Source: Pandoraea iniqua (lineage in GTDB: Bacteria; Pseudomonadota; Gammaproteobacteria; Burkholderiales; Burkholderiaceae). From it: DNA of 64,000 nucleotides. This document shows positions 20,655 to 30,124 of this stretch, one piece after another (positions within the stretch are counted from its first letter, which is position 1; each line of letters opens with the position of its first letter). Position numbers and translations under genes: made by a program. Location: the NCBI RefSeq assembly GCF_902459685.1, contig NZ_CABPSF010000010.1, positions 1 through 64,000 of the forward strand, in the 5' to 3' direction. The notes beneath the pieces were generated by a model. The model worked only from the letters and a program-made list of their open reading frames with translations. It did no database searches and was not told the DNA's origin.

Positions 20655-20741
20655 GCTCCGTCGCCGCAGGGTGACGGGATAGAACTGGTTTAGCATACAC
20701 AGGGTGGCGGGCGCGTGAAAAACGCGCTCCCGCCCTTTTTT
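20655..20741 (+). terminator. Hairpin plus intrinsic terminator after the cytochrome c4 gene
   Basis: A first stem (AACCAG with CTGGTT, and CCGTC with GACGG inside) spans about 20650-20692. The terminator follows: GGCGGG (20706-20711) with CCCGCC (20729-20734) and CGCG with CGCG inside, then six T (20736-20741). A TATAAC box at 20642-20647 lies just upstream, so a short independent RNA cannot be excluded. Confidence 0.7.
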
Positions 20742-20756
20742 GTTGCCGGAAACAGG

Positions 20757-22892
20757 ATGAGCATCAGTACTTCGGGAATGCAGATCAAAAGCGCGCAGCG
20801 ATGGGTGCGCGACGGTGTCGAGCTGGTCAGCTCGATGCGTTTTGCCATCAGCCTGCTCACCGTGCTCGCGATCGCCAGCATTGTCGGCACCGTGCTCAAG
20901 CAAGGCGACCCCTACCCCAACTACGTCAATCAGTTCGGCCCCTTCTGGGCCGACGTCTTCCGCTCGCTCGGCCTTTATAAGGTCTACAGCTCGTGGTGGT
21001 TCCTGCTGATCCTCTTCTTCCTGATGGCGTCGACGACGCTGTGCGTTGTGCGCAACGCGCCGAAGATGATCGCGGACATCCGCAGCTGGCGCGACCACGT
21101 GCGTGAAGGCAGCCTGCGCGCCTTCGGTCACAAGGGCGAGTTTTCCGGCCCGACGCCGCGCGCCGAGCTGCTGCCCAGACTGACGGGCTTTCTGGGGCGG
21201 CGCGGTTACCGCTTCGTCGTGCGTGATCGCGATGGGGCGACGCTCGTTGCCGCGAAGGCCGGCGCCATCAACAAGATCGGCTACATCTTCGCGCACAGCG
21301 CCATCGTGATCATCTGTCTGGGTGGTCTGGTCGACAGCGATCTGCTCACCCGCATGCAGATGGCCGTGTTCGGCAAGTCGCCGTTGCAAGGCAACGCGGT
21401 CATCGCACAGATTCCCGAGGAACATCGCCTGTCGTCGAGCAACCCCGCGTTCCGGGGCTACGCATTCGTGCCCGAGGGTGGCAAATCGACGACCGCGATT
21501 CTGAATTTTCAGGACGGCTCGGTCGTGCAGGACCTGCCCTTCTCCATCGAGTTGAAGAAATTCCACGTCGACTATTACTCGACGGGCATGCCCAAGCTCT
21601 TCGCGAGCGATATCGTGGTGACCGACCCGGAGACTGGCAAGTCGATGGATGCCACGGTGAAAGTCAACGAGCCGTTCATCTACAAGGGCGTCGCGATCTA
21701 TCAATCGAGCTTTGAAGACGGCGGCAGCAAGCTCAAGCTCACCGGCTACCCGATGCGTGGCGCGTCCGACAAGACGTTCGCCTTCTCGGGTGACATCGGC
21801 GGCTCCACGCAGTTGAAGGGCGGTGCCGCAGCCAAAGACGAGTACACGGTTGAATTCAGCGATTTCCGTGCGATCAACGTCGAGAACATCAGTAACGGCA
21901 GCGGGCAGCAGGACGTACGCGGCGTGGCCCGCAAATCGTTCCGCGACGACCTGAGTGCACAACTGGGTTCGGGCGCGAAAACCGATCTGAACAAGGACTT
22001 GCGCAACGTCGGCCCGTCAGTGCAGTACAAGGTGCGAGATCGCAGCGGCCAAGCCAAGGAATACCGCAACTACATGCTGCCGACTCTGGTGGAAGACGGA
22101 CAGCGCGTGTTCATGACGGGCGTGCGCGACACCCCGGATGGCCCGTTCCAGTACCTGCGCATTCCGGCTGACGAAGACGGCTCCGTCAAACAATGGATGC
22201 TATTGCGTGCTGCGCTTCAGGACGACGGTGCCCGGGTCGAAGCCGCGCGCCGGTTCGCTGCACAATCGCTGCCTTCGCAGACCTCGGCTGAGTTGCGGGG
22301 CCAATTGCAGGAAAGCGCCAAGCGTGAGCTCGATCTGTTTGCCGGTGCCATTCCGGTCAGCGCGAATGGCCATGCCACCGGCGGGCTGCAAGCGATTGCC
22401 GAGTTCGTGAGCGAGAAAGTGCCGCAGGAGCAGCAATCGAGTGCGGCCGACATGTTCCGCCGCATTCTCGACGGCACGATCTGGCAACTCTGGCAGGTCG
22501 CGCGCGAGCAGGCAGGCCAGCCGGCCGCAACGCCCACGCCGGACAACGAGCGTTTCGTGCACACGGCGACCAACGCGCTGTCGGACAACTTCCTGTACGA
22601 CGCGCCGGTGTTCCTGCAACTCGACTCATTCGATCAGATTCAGGCGAGCGTCTTCCAGCTCACGCGCTCGCCCGGCAAGAAGATCGTGTATCTTGGCAGT
22701 CTGCTGCTGGTACTCGGCATCTTCTCGATGTTTTACGTACGTGAACGACGTCTCTGGCTGTGGGTGAAAGACACTCCTGACGGCGGCAGCTCGGTCATGA
22801 TGGCAGCGTCGACCACGCGTCGTACGCTGGATTTCGACAAGGAATTCGCCCGCACGAAGGCGGAGTTGGACGCGATCGTCACAAAACGATGA
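20757..22892 (+). CDS. resB: Cytochrome c biogenesis protein ResB (CcsB family)
   Basis: 711 residues. Transmembrane segments near the N terminus (RFAISLLTVLAIASIVGTVLK; WWFLLILFFLMASTTLCVV), one near 170-195, a large periplasmic domain and a last helix near the C terminus give the ResB layout. With ResC it forms the System II haem lyase that exports haem and attaches it to CxxCH motifs. The frame is open from a GTG at 20715, but that codon lies inside the terminator stem, so the ATG at 20757 after a GGAAACAGG stretch is preferred. The stop overlaps the region of the resC start. Confidence 0.94.
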   Translation: MSISTSGMQIKSAQRWVRDGVELVSSMRFAISLLTVLAIASIVGTVLKQGDPYPNYVNQFGPFWADVFRSLGLYKVYSSWWFLLILFFLMASTTLCVVRNAPKMIADIRSWRDHVREGSLRAFGHKGEFSGPTPRAELLPRLTGFLGRRGYRFVVRDRDGATLVAAKAGAINKIGYIFAHSAIVIICLGGLVDSDLLTRMQMAVFGKSPLQGNAVIAQIPEEHRLSSSNPAFRGYAFVPEGGKSTTAILNFQDGSVVQDLPFSIELKKFHVDYYSTGMPKLFASDIVVTDPETGKSMDATVKVNEPFIYKGVAIYQSSFEDGGSKLKLTGYPMRGASDKTFAFSGDIGGSTQLKGGAAAKDEYTVEFSDFRAINVENISNGSGQQDVRGVARKSFRDDLSAQLGSGAKTDLNKDLRNVGPSVQYKVRDRSGQAKEYRNYMLPTLVEDGQRVFMTGVRDTPDGPFQYLRIPADEDGSVKQWMLLRAALQDDGARVEAARRFAAQSLPSQTSAELRGQLQESAKRELDLFAGAIPVSANGHATGGLQAIAEFVSEKVPQEQQSSAADMFRRILDGTIWQLWQVAREQAGQPAATPTPDNERFVHTATNALSDNFLYDAPVFLQLDSFDQIQASVFQLTRSPGKKIVYLGSLLLVLGIFSMFYVRERRLWLWVKDTPDGGSSVMMAASTTRRTLDFDKEFARTKAELDAIVTKR

Positions 22893-22903
22893 AGGTGAGA
22901 GAC

Positions 22904-24088
22904 ATGGAGTTATCGCAAGGCTATTCAGACGTCTCGTGGCTGCGCCGGCGCAGTATCGGTGACTGGCTGTTCGCACTGGCGCTGGCGATTGGGGCGGGCT
23001 TCGCGCTCAATCGCTACGGCCACTTTATGGATTACTACGAGCACACGATTCTGGTGCTCTCGGTGCCGACCTTCGCCGTGTTGGGTTGGCACTGGCGCTC
23101 GGTGCGCTGGCTGATGGCGGGTATCGCGATTCTCGCGCTCTCCGGCATCGGGCTCTATCACCACGATCTGGCCCGCGCCGATCAGGCGTTCTTCCTGAAG
23201 TATTTCCTTTCGAGTCAGTCGGCCATCCTCTGGATGAGCGCGCTGTTCTTCCTGGCGACATTGTTCTATTGGGGCGGTCTGCTGGCGCGCTCGCCGTTCG
23301 GGGCAAGCGTCGGCTCGGCACTGTGCTGGGCGGCCGTACTGCTCGGGTTCACCGGGATGATGGTGCGCTGGTACGAGTCGTATCTGGTGGGTGCCGACGT
23401 CGGGCACATCCCGATCTCGAACCTGTACGAAGTGTTCGTCCTCTTCTGCCTGATCACGTCGCTGTTCTACCTGTACTACGAGCAACACTATGCGACGCGC
23501 GCCCTCGGCCCGTTCGTGCTGTTGGTCATCAGCGCCGCGGTGGGCTTTAATCTCTGGTACAGCGTGGCACGCAGTGCTTACGAGATTCAACCGCTGGTGC
23601 CGGCACTGCAAAGCTGGTGGATGAAGATCCACGTACCGGCCAACTTCATCGGTTACGGCACGTTTGCGCTGGCGGCGATGGTGGCGGTGGCTTATCTGCT
23701 CAAGTCGGGCGAACAAAAGCGTAACGTCGCGGCGGGCAAGGCGATCGACAGCGGTTTCTTCTCGTCACGCCTGCCGTCGCTCGAATTGCTCGACGACGTG
23801 ATGTACAAGGCGATTGCCGTGGGCTTCGCGTTCTTCACGATTGCCACGATTCTCGGTGCGCTCTGGGCGGCCGACGCATGGGGCGGTTACTGGAGCTGGG
23901 ACCCGAAGGAGACTTGGGCGCTGATCGTGTGGCTGAATTACGCGGCGTGGCTGCACATGCGCCTGATGAAGGGTCTGCGTGGCGTGGTGGCCGCATGGTG
24001 GTCGTTGACCGGCCTGCTGATCACGACGTTCGCGTTCCTCGGTGTGAACATGTTCCTGTCGGGCCTGCACAGCTACGGGCAGCTCTGA
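22904..24088 (+). CDS. resC: Cytochrome c biogenesis protein ResC (CcsA family)
   Basis: 394 residues, polytopic. The haem-handling WWD signature (WGGYWSWDPKETWAL) lies near the C terminus, with conserved histidines in the flanking loops. It is the partner of ResB in System II cytochrome c maturation at the inner membrane. The frame also has an ATG at 22889 overlapping the resB stop; 22904 is chosen because GAAGGTGAG lies at good spacing before it. A 5-residue longer product is the alternative. Confidence 0.94.
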   Translation: MELSQGYSDVSWLRRRSIGDWLFALALAIGAGFALNRYGHFMDYYEHTILVLSVPTFAVLGWHWRSVRWLMAGIAILALSGIGLYHHDLARADQAFFLKYFLSSQSAILWMSALFFLATLFYWGGLLARSPFGASVGSALCWAAVLLGFTGMMVRWYESYLVGADVGHIPISNLYEVFVLFCLITSLFYLYYEQHYATRALGPFVLLVISAAVGFNLWYSVARSAYEIQPLVPALQSWWMKIHVPANFIGYGTFALAAMVAVAYLLKSGEQKRNVAAGKAIDSGFFSSRLPSLELLDDVMYKAIAVGFAFFTIATILGALWAADAWGGYWSWDPKETWALIVWLNYAAWLHMRLMKGLRGVVAAWWSLTGLLITTFAFLGVNMFLSGLHSYGQL

Positions 24089-24130
24089 CGCGTCATCCAC
24101 GTGCCGACCCGGCCGGTCGGTGTGTGAAGT

Positions 24131-24168
24131 AAAAAAGCCGCCGCGCGATGTGCGCAGGCGGCTTTTTT
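24131..24168. terminator. Bidirectional terminator between resC and lysA
   Basis: AAAAAAGCCGCC (24131-24142) is the reverse complement of 24157-24168, with an inner GCGC/GCGC pair. It gives a T run on both strands and so serves the convergent resC and lysA. Confidence 0.9.
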
Positions 24169-24271
24169 ATTGGGCGGCGCTTGGGTTTGCCGCCCCGCTT
24201 GTGAAGGCGAGGGCGAAGTGAAATCCGATGACCGGCCCGATCAGCGTAGCTGAGTCAACCTCAGGCCAACC

Positions 24272-25534
24272 TCAGGCCGGCAGCAGACGTTCGCCGGCAA
24301 ACAGCGATTCGACCGTTTCGCGCTCGCGCACGAGGTGGACATCGACGCCATCGACCATGACTTCTGCCGCGCGCGGACGCGTGTTGTAGTTCGAGCTCAT
24401 CGTGAAGCCGTACGCACCGGCCGAGCGAATCGCCAGCAGATCGTCCGGCGCAATGGCCAGCGCACGGTCACGGCCGAGCCAGTCGCCGCTTTCGCACACC
24501 GGGCCCACCACGTCGTACGTCACCACGTCGGCGGCGTGGCGCGTCACCGGATCGATCCCGTGATAAGCCTCGTACATTGCCGGGCGGGCGAGATCGTTCA
24601 TGGCCGCGTCGACGATGGCGAAGTTCTTGGTCTCGCCGTGCTTCAGGAATTCCACGCGCGTGAGCAGTACGCCGGCGTTGCCGACCAGCGAGCGGCCCGG
24701 TTCGAACAGCACCTGACGATGGGCGTGACCGCGCTTGGCGATGTGGTCGATGATCGTGGTGGCAAAAGCGGTGATGTCCGGCGGCGTTTCATCCGTGTAC
24801 TGAATGCCGAGGCCGCCACCCACGTCGATGTGATGCAGCGAGATCCCGGCGTCGTCGAGCTTTTCGACCAGATCGAGGAGCTTGTCGATCGCGTCGAGGT
24901 ACGGCGAAATTTCCGTGATTTGCGAGCCGATGTGGCAATCGATGCCGACCACGTCGAGATGCGACATGGCCGCAGCGGCACGGTAAGCGTCGAACGCTTC
25001 TTCGTAAGCCACACCGAACTTGTTGCCGCGCAGACCGGTAGAAATATACGGGTGCGTCTTGGCGTCGACGTTCGGATTCACGCGCAGCGACACGCGCGCG
25101 CGCTTGTTCATCTGGGCGGCCACTTCGTTCAGGCGGTCGAGCTCGGGGCGCGATTCGACGTTGAAGCAGAACACGTCCTTGTCGAGCGCATAACGCATTT
25201 CGTCAGCATGCTTGCCCACGCCGGAGAAGACCACGCGGCTGGCGTCACCGCCGGCAGCGATCACGCGTGCCAGTTCACCGGCCGAAACGATGTCGAACCC
25301 GGCTCCGAGCTTGGCGAACACGCCGAGCACGGCCAGATTCGAGTTGGCCTTGGCCGCGTAATGAACCGCCGCGTTACGCCCTTCGCAAGCCTTGGCGTAA
25401 GCCTGATAAGCGGACGTCAGGGCCGCCTTCGAATACACGTACAAGGGCGTACCAAAACGCTCGGCGAGTACGGGCAGGGCCACGCCCTCGGCATGGAGTA
25501 CGTCGTCGCGGTAAGAGAAGAAGGCGTTGGACAT
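24272..25534 (-). CDS. lysA: Diaminopimelate decarboxylase
   Basis: 420 residues, a PLP-dependent fold-III enzyme that converts meso-diaminopimelate to lysine. PLP lysine K62 lies in HYAAKANSN; the glycine-rich phosphate-binding loop (DVGGGLGIQY), EPGRSLVGNAG and the catalytic cysteine segment GPVCESGDWLGRDR are all present. The start MSNAFFSYRDD at 25534 is preferred over an in-frame site at 25564. It follows lptM on the same strand, probably as one transcript. Confidence 0.97.
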   Translation of the reverse strand: MSNAFFSYRDDVLHAEGVALPVLAERFGTPLYVYSKAALTSAYQAYAKACEGRNAAVHYAAKANSNLAVLGVFAKLGAGFDIVSAGELARVIAAGGDASRVVFSGVGKHADEMRYALDKDVFCFNVESRPELDRLNEVAAQMNKRARVSLRVNPNVDAKTHPYISTGLRGNKFGVAYEEAFDAYRAAAAMSHLDVVGIDCHIGSQITEISPYLDAIDKLLDLVEKLDDAGISLHHIDVGGGLGIQYTDETPPDITAFATTIIDHIAKRGHAHRQVLFEPGRSLVGNAGVLLTRVEFLKHGETKNFAIVDAAMNDLARPAMYEAYHGIDPVTRHAADVVTYDVVGPVCESGDWLGRDRALAIAPDDLLAIRSAGAYGFTMSSNYNTRPRAAEVMVDGVDVHLVRERETVESLFAGERLLPA

Positions 25535-25695
25535 CGCGGAAACTCGGGTAATCGGCAAGGGCACGCGCCGTGGCGCGCAATATAAACAGGCAGGAAACGC
25601 TCGTCCGGCAGTCAGTCAGGCAGTCCGGATCACTAGCCGTCGGGCCCCATACTCGGGTATTGAGTAGCGGGTGCCCGACAACGGTGCCGACAAGC

Positions 25696-25923
25696 TTACT
25701 CCGGTTTCGCGGCGGGCAGCGACGCGGCCGGCGGCACTTCGACCGACGGACCACGCTGCGGCTCAGGCACGAGCGGCGGCGGGGGCACAGGTGCGCCCGG
25801 CGGCGGCGTCGGCTTGATAGGCCGCGCCGGGTAATAAAGGGGGCCGGCCTGGCCACAGCTGGCTAATACGCTCAGCAGGGCAATCGAGGCTACAATCGCG
25901 CAGGTTCGAATAGGTGCTGTCAT
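25696..25923 (-). CDS. lptM: LptM-like small lipoprotein
   Basis: 75 residues. A lipoprotein signal peptide ends in the lipobox LASC (Cys23), followed at once by GQAGPLYYP, the hallmark of LptM (YifL), and then a Pro-rich tail. In E. coli LptM assists maturation of the LptD/LptE translocon. The order cyaY (divergent)-lptM-amino-acid gene (lysA here, dapF in E. coli) is conserved, which supports the call. Confidence 0.85.
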   Translation of the reverse strand: MTAPIRTCAIVASIALLSVLASCGQAGPLYYPARPIKPTPPPGAPVPPPPLVPEPQRGPSVEVPPAASLPAAKPE

Positions 25924-25980
25924 GGGGGTATCGCCGCGTGGTGCGGCATGCAATCGATGACGCAAACCGTGGAGTTTAGC

Positions 25981-26301
25981 ATGACGGAAAGTGAATTCCT
26001 GGCGCTCGCCGAGGCTGTACTGGCGCGGGTGGAGGCGGCTGTCGAAGACAGCGACGTGGACATCGATTGTGAGCGCACGGGCAACGTGCTGACGCTCGAG
26101 TTCGACGACGGCAGCAAGATCATCGTGAATCTGCAAACGCCGATGAGCGAAATCTGGGTGGCGGCGCGCTCGGGCGGCTACCACTATCGCCTGAAGGGCG
26201 ACGAATGGCGCGATACCCGTGACGACTCGGAGTTGTTCGAAGCGCTCTCGCGTTTCGCGTCGCAGCAAGCCGGCGAGACGGTAACGCTGCAAGCCGACTG
26301 A
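25981..26301 (+). CDS. cyaY: Iron-sulfur cluster assembly protein CyaY (bacterial frataxin)
   Basis: 106 residues starting [20 protein letters not shown]. An acidic first helix is followed by strands with [24 protein letters not shown], the frataxin core. It binds iron and modulates the cysteine desulfurase IscS. Earlier in-frame ATGs at 25948 and 25957 lie in the divergent control region shared with lptM; GGAG lies before the chosen start. Confidence 0.93.
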   Translation: MTESEFLALAEAVLARVEAAVEDSDVDIDCERTGNVLTLEFDDGSKIIVNLQTPMSEIWVAARSGGYHYRLKGDEWRDTRDDSELFEALSRFASQQAGETVTLQAD

Positions 26302-26314
26302 GGCTGCCGCGTCC

Positions 26315-26357
26315 GGTGCTGATGTGCGTGTTTCCCACCACGCACATCAGCACCTTT
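26315..26357. terminator. 16-bp perfect hairpin between cyaY and mrcA
   Basis: GGTGCTGATGTGCGTG (26315-26330) is the exact reverse complement of 26339-26354, with an 8-base loop, followed by TTT. It separates convergent genes and can act on both strands. Confidence 0.8.
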
Positions 26358-26372
26358 CTCGAATCAATCCCA

Positions 26373-28769
26373 TCAAGGCTTGTTGAACATATCCAGGATG
26401 CGTTGGCGCTCCTGCGTATCGACCGGCCCCGGCGGTGCACTGGTCGTGGTGCCGTCCGGCGCGGTATCGGCGCTCAGGCCTACCGTACTGACTGCGCGAC
26501 CCGGCGGATAGTCGTCGTAGAAATAATCGCCGTTCGCCTGAATGATCCCCGAGGGCACCGGGCGTGTCGATTCCGGCACACCACGCAACGCCTTGGTCAT
26601 GTAGTCGATCCAGATCGGCAGTGCCAGACCGCCACCGGTTTCCCGGTCACCCAGATTGCGCGGTTGATCGAAACCGATCCACGCCACCCCCACCAGTTGT
26701 GACTGATACCCCGCGAACCAGGCGTCGTGCGAATCGTTGGTCGTACCGGTCTTGCCTGCGAGGTCGTTACGCTTGAGCACGTTCGTCTTGGCTGCCGTGC
26801 CACGCGTTGCCACGTCGTGCAGCATCGAGTTCATGATGAAGGCGTTGCGGGCCGGAATGGCGCGGAACGTTTCATCGCCTGCCGTGGCCGGCTTCTCCTC
26901 CATGATCACGTTGCCCTTCGAGTCCGTGATGCGCGCCACGATGAACGGGTTCACGCGGAAGCCACCGTTAGCGAACACGGCGTAGGCGCTTGCCATTTGC
27001 AGCGGTGTGACCATGCCCGCACCCAGCGCCATCGGCAGGTAGGCCGGATGCTTGTCGGCTTCGAACCCGAAGCGCGCGATGTACTTCTGCGCGTAGCCGG
27101 GCGTGATGCTTTGCAGAATCCGGATCGACACGAGATTACGCGAGCGCATCAACGCGACGCGCATCGGCATCGGTCCTTCGAAGCCACCGCCGTAGTTCTT
27201 CGGCTCCCACGGCTGACCACCCGTTTGTGCCGCGGTGAAGTAAAGCGGGCCGTCATTGATGATCGTCGCGGGCGCGAAGCCCTTTTCCAGCGCAGCCGAG
27301 TAGATGAACGGCTTGAAGCTCGACCCCGGCTGACGCCATGCCTGCGTGACGTGATTGAATTTATTGCGGTTGAAGTCGAAACCGCCGACGAGCGAGCGGA
27401 TCGCGCCGTTCTGCGGATCGAGCGAGACGAACGCCGCTTCGATATCGGGCATCTGCACGATGCGCCAGTTGTCCTTGGCGTCCTTCGTCACGCGAATGAC
27501 CGAACCGGGGCGAATTTTTTGCTTGGGCTGTGCTTTGGCGCTAAGGCCGGCAGCGGCAAAACGCAGTCCGTCGCCCGTGACGTTCACGTCGTCGCCATTG
27601 AGCAGCACCGCCTTGACCTGTTGCGGCGATGCCGCAAGCACCACGGCCGCCACCATGTCGCCGCTGTCGGGGTGCTCGACCAGCGTATCGTCGATCAACT
27701 GTTCGCGGTCGTCCTGATCACTCGGCAGATCGATGTTGGCTTCCGGTCCGCGATAACCGTGACGCAGCTCGTAAGCCATGACCCCGGCGCGCAAGGCTTC
27801 ATACGCGGCTTCCTGATCGGCCGAATTGATCGTCGTGTAGACGTTGAAGCCGCGCGTATAGATCTCGTCCTTGAACTGGGCGTAAAGCAGCTGACGCACC
27901 ATTTCCGCGACATAACCGGCATGCACGCTGAACTCGCTGCCGAGGCCGCGCACGACCAGTTCTTGCGAGATGGCCTGATCGTATTCCGACTTCGAGATAT
28001 AGCCGAGGTCGTACATGCGCTTGAGGATGTACTCCTGACGCACGCGCGCCCGCTTGTAGTTGACGATCGGGTTGTACGCCGACGGGGCCTTGGGCAGACC
28101 GGCCAGCATCGCGGCTTCGGCAAGCGTGACGTCCTTGATGTCTTTGCCGAAATACACGCGGGCGGCGCTCGCGAACCCGTACGCACGCTCGCCGAGATAG
28201 ATCTGATTCATGTACAGCTCGAGAATCTGATCCTTCGTCAGGCGCGACTCGATCTTGTAGGCGAGCAGTGCTTCGTAAATCTTGCGCGTGTATGTCTTCT
28301 CGCTCGACAGGAAGAAGTTGCGTGCGACCTGCATCGTGATCGTGCTGGCGCCTTGCGACGAGCCGCCGCGGGCGACGTTAGCCACGCCTGCCCGGAAGAT
28401 CCCGATGAAATCGACGCCGCCGTGCTGATAGAAGCGATCGTCCTCGATGGCGAGCACCGCCTTCTTCATCACATCCGGAATATCGGCAAAGCGCACGACG
28501 TTACGGCGTTCCTCGCCGAACTCGCCGATCTGAATCTCGTCGGCGGTATAGATGCGCAGCGGAATCTTCGGCCGGTAGTCGACGATGGTGTCGAGCGACG
28601 GCAGCTGCGGCGTCATGACCACCAGGATGTACCCCGCCAGCAACGCGCCACAGACGAGCATCGCGGCGATCAGGCCGACGAACCACAAAACGATGCGCAG
28701 CCAGATCGAGCGGCGCGGCTTGGGTGGGCGCTTGTCGCGTGGGGTCTCTGTTTGGGGTGTGCTTGCCAT
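26373..28769 (-). CDS. mrcA: Penicillin-binding protein 1A (bifunctional transglycosylase/transpeptidase)
   Basis: 798 residues. A cytoplasmic basic tail and one membrane anchor (about 22-51) precede the GT51 transglycosylase domain, whose catalytic Glu109 lies in AIEDDRFYQHGGVD and whose second motif is GASTITMQVARNF. The transpeptidase motifs are SSFK at 483-486, SRN at 543-545 and KTG at 673-675. It polymerises and cross-links peptidoglycan. It diverges from pilM exactly as mrcA diverges from hofM in E. coli. Confidence 0.97.
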   Translation of the reverse strand: MASTPQTETPRDKRPPKPRRSIWLRIVLWFVGLIAAMLVCGALLAGYILVVMTPQLPSLDTIVDYRPKIPLRIYTADEIQIGEFGEERRNVVRFADIPDVMKKAVLAIEDDRFYQHGGVDFIGIFRAGVANVARGGSSQGASTITMQVARNFFLSSEKTYTRKIYEALLAYKIESRLTKDQILELYMNQIYLGERAYGFASAARVYFGKDIKDVTLAEAAMLAGLPKAPSAYNPIVNYKRARVRQEYILKRMYDLGYISKSEYDQAISQELVVRGLGSEFSVHAGYVAEMVRQLLYAQFKDEIYTRGFNVYTTINSADQEAAYEALRAGVMAYELRHGYRGPEANIDLPSDQDDREQLIDDTLVEHPDSGDMVAAVVLAASPQQVKAVLLNGDDVNVTGDGLRFAAAGLSAKAQPKQKIRPGSVIRVTKDAKDNWRIVQMPDIEAAFVSLDPQNGAIRSLVGGFDFNRNKFNHVTQAWRQPGSSFKPFIYSAALEKGFAPATIINDGPLYFTAAQTGGQPWEPKNYGGGFEGPMPMRVALMRSRNLVSIRILQSITPGYAQKYIARFGFEADKHPAYLPMALGAGMVTPLQMASAYAVFANGGFRVNPFIVARITDSKGNVIMEEKPATAGDETFRAIPARNAFIMNSMLHDVATRGTAAKTNVLKRNDLAGKTGTTNDSHDAWFAGYQSQLVGVAWIGFDQPRNLGDRETGGGLALPIWIDYMTKALRGVPESTRPVPSGIIQANGDYFYDDYPPGRAVSTVGLSADTAPDGTTTSAPPGPVDTQERQRILDMFNKP

Positions 28770-29035
28770 GGGGGAGTCGAAAAAAACAATGGGCCGATTA
28801 TAACGAACGGTTAGCGAAGGCCCCCCGAACGATCGGTGCCCCTTTGCCGAAGATGCTGGAAATGGGATTCCAGGCGTGCCGTGTCTCGGACAAAGATGAG
28901 AAAAAAGCGGCGCAGATTCCGAAAGCGAAAAGAACCGCTGCCAGCGAGCCAGGATTCGGATTTGTCCGATTGGAGGCCGCTTCCCCGATGGCTAGGATCG
29001 ATCACATCGACATCGACCCACATGGGAGGCACGTC

Positions 29036-30124
29036 ATGCTCGAAGCCGCTCTGCGCAGCTTGCGCCACATCACACACCCCTTTGTACGTCCCTTCGCACA
29101 CCCCTTTGCGGCCCTTTTGCCGCGTCTCGATGGTGGTGGATGCGGTATTCACTTTGACGCGGGAACCCTGCAATTTGTTCGACTGGCACGAGTGGCCGGT
29201 CCTGCGCGGTTGCGTCTCGATGCTTACGGTACGGCGGCGCTCGACGACGACGTGTTGCGCGGCGGGGTACTGGCCAAACCAGAGGCGGCGGCGCGGCGGC
29301 TCGGCGAACTGCTCGAACGTGCCGGCACGAGTGCCGAAGCCCTGCGAGGCGACACCATCGTGCTGGCGCTACCTGCGCATCTACTCAAGACGCACGTGGT
29401 CGAGTACCCGCCGGATATGCCGGCGCAAGCCTTGCGCGCTTGGTGCGAACGGCATGCGGCGTTATTGCTGCCGGGCGACGGTAGCCCCGGGTTGCGTTCG
29501 CGCGTGGGAGTGACTTGGGCTGAACCGGGGAGTCACCGCCTGCGGCTGTATGCGTGTGAGGCCGAACTCGTCGACGACCGCCTTGCCGCGTTGGAAATGG
29601 CGGGCTTGCGTGCACATGCCGTCGATGTGGCACATGCCGCCGGGCGTCGGGCATTCCAATGGGCGTGGCCGGCGGTGGGTGAGCCGAGGGCGTTGGCGGA
29701 CGAAACTCCGGTTACGCTGCAATCGCCCACGGCGCTACTTCAGATCAGCGATCACGATCTCGATCTGGCGGTGTTTGACGCGCAAACCTGTGTGGCCGAC
29801 TTACGGGAGCGCTTTGACGGCGTGAATGGGAGCCCAGACGCGTTGGCGAGCGTGGTGCGCGAGCTACTCGACAGACTGCCGGTCGCCGCCGGCTCGCTGC
29901 ATGTGGCGGCGCAAAGCGTGACGCCGGGCGCGTTTGCGGCGATATGCGATGGCCTCATCGCGGCGTGCCACGTTCCCGTACGGCCGTTTGATCCGCTGCG
30001 CCGTCTCGACGCAGCGAGCCCACCGGCGCACCGGCGCCAGCCGTTCGCTGAACGCGCGTCCCTTGCCGTCGCGTGTGGTCTGGCATTGCGCGCCATGTCG
30101 ATGCGGGGGCTGCCATGGCAGTAA
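29036..30124 (+). CDS. pilM: PilM/HofM-like pilus assembly ATPase-fold protein
   Basis: 362 residues; the ATG at 29036 follows GGGAGG and gives the start MLEAALRSLRHITHPF. The protein has the actin-like PilM layout (FDAGTLQFVRL opening, DIVLALPAHLLKTHVVEYPP middle) but is diverged. PilM binds the PilN cytoplasmic tail in the inner-membrane platform of type IV pili and DNA-uptake pili. It overlaps pilN by 10 bases and heads a cluster placed, as in E. coli hofMNOPQ, between mrcA and aroK. Confidence 0.75.
   Translation: MLEAALRSLRHITHPFVRPFAHPFAALLPRLDGGGCGIHFDAGTLQFVRLARVAGPARLRLDAYGTAALDDDVLRGGVLAKPEAAARRLGELLERAGTSAEALRGDTIVLALPAHLLKTHVVEYPPDMPAQALRAWCERHAALLLPGDGSPGLRSRVGVTWAEPGSHRLRLYACEAELVDDRLAALEMAGLRAHAVDVAHAAGRRAFQWAWPAVGEPRALADETPVTLQSPTALLQISDHDLDLAVFDAQTCVADLRERFDGVNGSPDALASVVRELLDRLPVAAGSLHVAAQSVTPGAFAAICDGLIAACHVPVRPFDPLRRLDAASPPAHRRQPFAERASLAVACGLALRAMSMRGLPWQ

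Noticed and set aside
20715-20756. GTG at 20715 as the resB start
   Set aside because: The codon lies inside the stem of an intrinsic terminator; the ATG at 20757 fits the family start.
26727-28814. A 695-codon + strand frame opposite mrcA
   Set aside because: It lies entirely across the PBP1A gene, whose catalytic motifs are intact; the composition is shadow-like.
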